From NCBI GenBank assembly GCA_039636785.1, contig CP144169.1:1798001-1862000 (forward strand): a DNA stretch of 64,000 nt. The letters are read 5' to 3'. The notes under the pieces were generated by a model. The model did not search any database and was not told where the DNA came from. It worked only from the letters and a program-made list of their open reading frames with translations. Positions 63,879 through 64,000 of the stretch are shown here, piece after piece. The DNA comes from Micrococcaceae bacterium Sec5.7 (GTDB lineage Bacteria; Actinomycetota; Actinomycetes; Actinomycetales; Micrococcaceae). The stretch's first letter is position 1; every line of letters begins with the position of its first letter. The translations under genes and the position numbers were made by a program.

Positions 63879-64000
63879 CTATGCCGGGACGATGTTCACC
63901 AGTTTAGGCGCCCGCACGATCACCGTGCGGATTCCCCGGCCATCGAGTGCGCGCTGGACATTTTCGGAGGCCAGCGCCAGCTCACGCAGGGCGTCTTCGG
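63879..64000 (-). CDS. leuS: Leucyl-tRNA synthetase, 3' end only
   Basis: The last 40 codons of a gene that continues beyond the right edge. The residues [39 protein letters not shown] match the C-terminal domain of leucyl-tRNA synthetase, whose [10 protein letters not shown] ending is very conserved. The stop is at 63879-63881. It is followed by degV after 57 bp, as in related genomes. Confidence 0.85.
   Translation of the reverse strand, partial: EDALRELALASENVQRALDGRGIRTVIVRAPKLVNIVPA

Overview
The window looks like the chromosome of a high-GC actinobacterium of the Micrococcaceae, close to Arthrobacter/Pseudarthrobacter. The evidence is the actinobacterial respiratory set (ctaE-qcrC-qcrA-qcrB on one side and ctaC-ctaD-ctaF on the other, with a di-heme QcrC, a membrane-anchored Rieske protein and a lipoprotein CtaC), the actinobacterial DUF3043, DUF3054, DUF3097 and DUF6504 families, the hrcA-dnaJ pair behind a CIRCE operator, and the order hemW-lepA-rpsT-holA-comEC-comEA-degV-leuS. 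This is inferred from protein content only; no rRNA or tRNA gene was recognised.

Positions 1-17100 are accessory and heavily rearranged. From the left come: a minus-strand conjugation-type operon (CHAP hydrolase, lipoprotein, MinD/ParA-like ATPase, DUF6668-like protein, small membrane protein) whose first gene is cut at a transposon end; a complete Tn3-family transposon (5157-9154) preceded by a 484-bp duplicate of its own left end, with a 1.45-kb captured segment between the copies (3' end of a pdxA-like gene and a squalene-cyclase-like gene); a multicopper oxidase; a DUF6504 gene; a frameshifted MbcA/ParS-like antitoxin; and an IS30-family pseudogene abutting a 5'-truncated resolvase. A decayed Tn7-like unit (about 14035-16845) follows. 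It has short repeats at both ends and a broken tnsA-like gene, and encloses a rifampin-monooxygenase-like gene translationally coupled to a stub of a glycosyltransferase gene. A 19-bp near-palindrome upstream of the stub closely resembles the rifamycin-associated element.

Positions 17100-38800 are mostly core. They hold a LysE exporter, a VOC protein, DUF3054, an Lrp-type ligand domain and trpD, then the cytochrome bc1-aa3 branch in two divergent blocks separated by a GntR/UTRA regulator and a stand-alone HPr. After these come an IscA-type Fe-S protein, an M20 dipeptidase, DUF3043, pyrD, a flavoprotein gene broken by two single-base deletions, two tandem alpha/beta hydrolases, uppS and recO.

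Positions 38800-64000 are housekeeping: leuA behind a leucine-rich leader peptide (leuL), an M13 peptidase, an LCP ligase, the overlapping chain phoH-ybeY-CNNM/CBS-era, a GerMN lipoprotein, the hrcA-dnaJ-rsmE chain, DUF3097, DUF4870, hemW, lepA, a PemK-like protein, rpsT, holA overlapping comEC, comEA, degV and the 3' end of leuS.

I did not find a clearly new defence or metabolic system. The most interesting structures are the rifamycin-type resistance unit inside Tn7-like ends, the composite Tn3 element carrying a squalene-cyclase-like passenger, and the leader peptide of leuA, which appears to be translated from a leaderless transcript.
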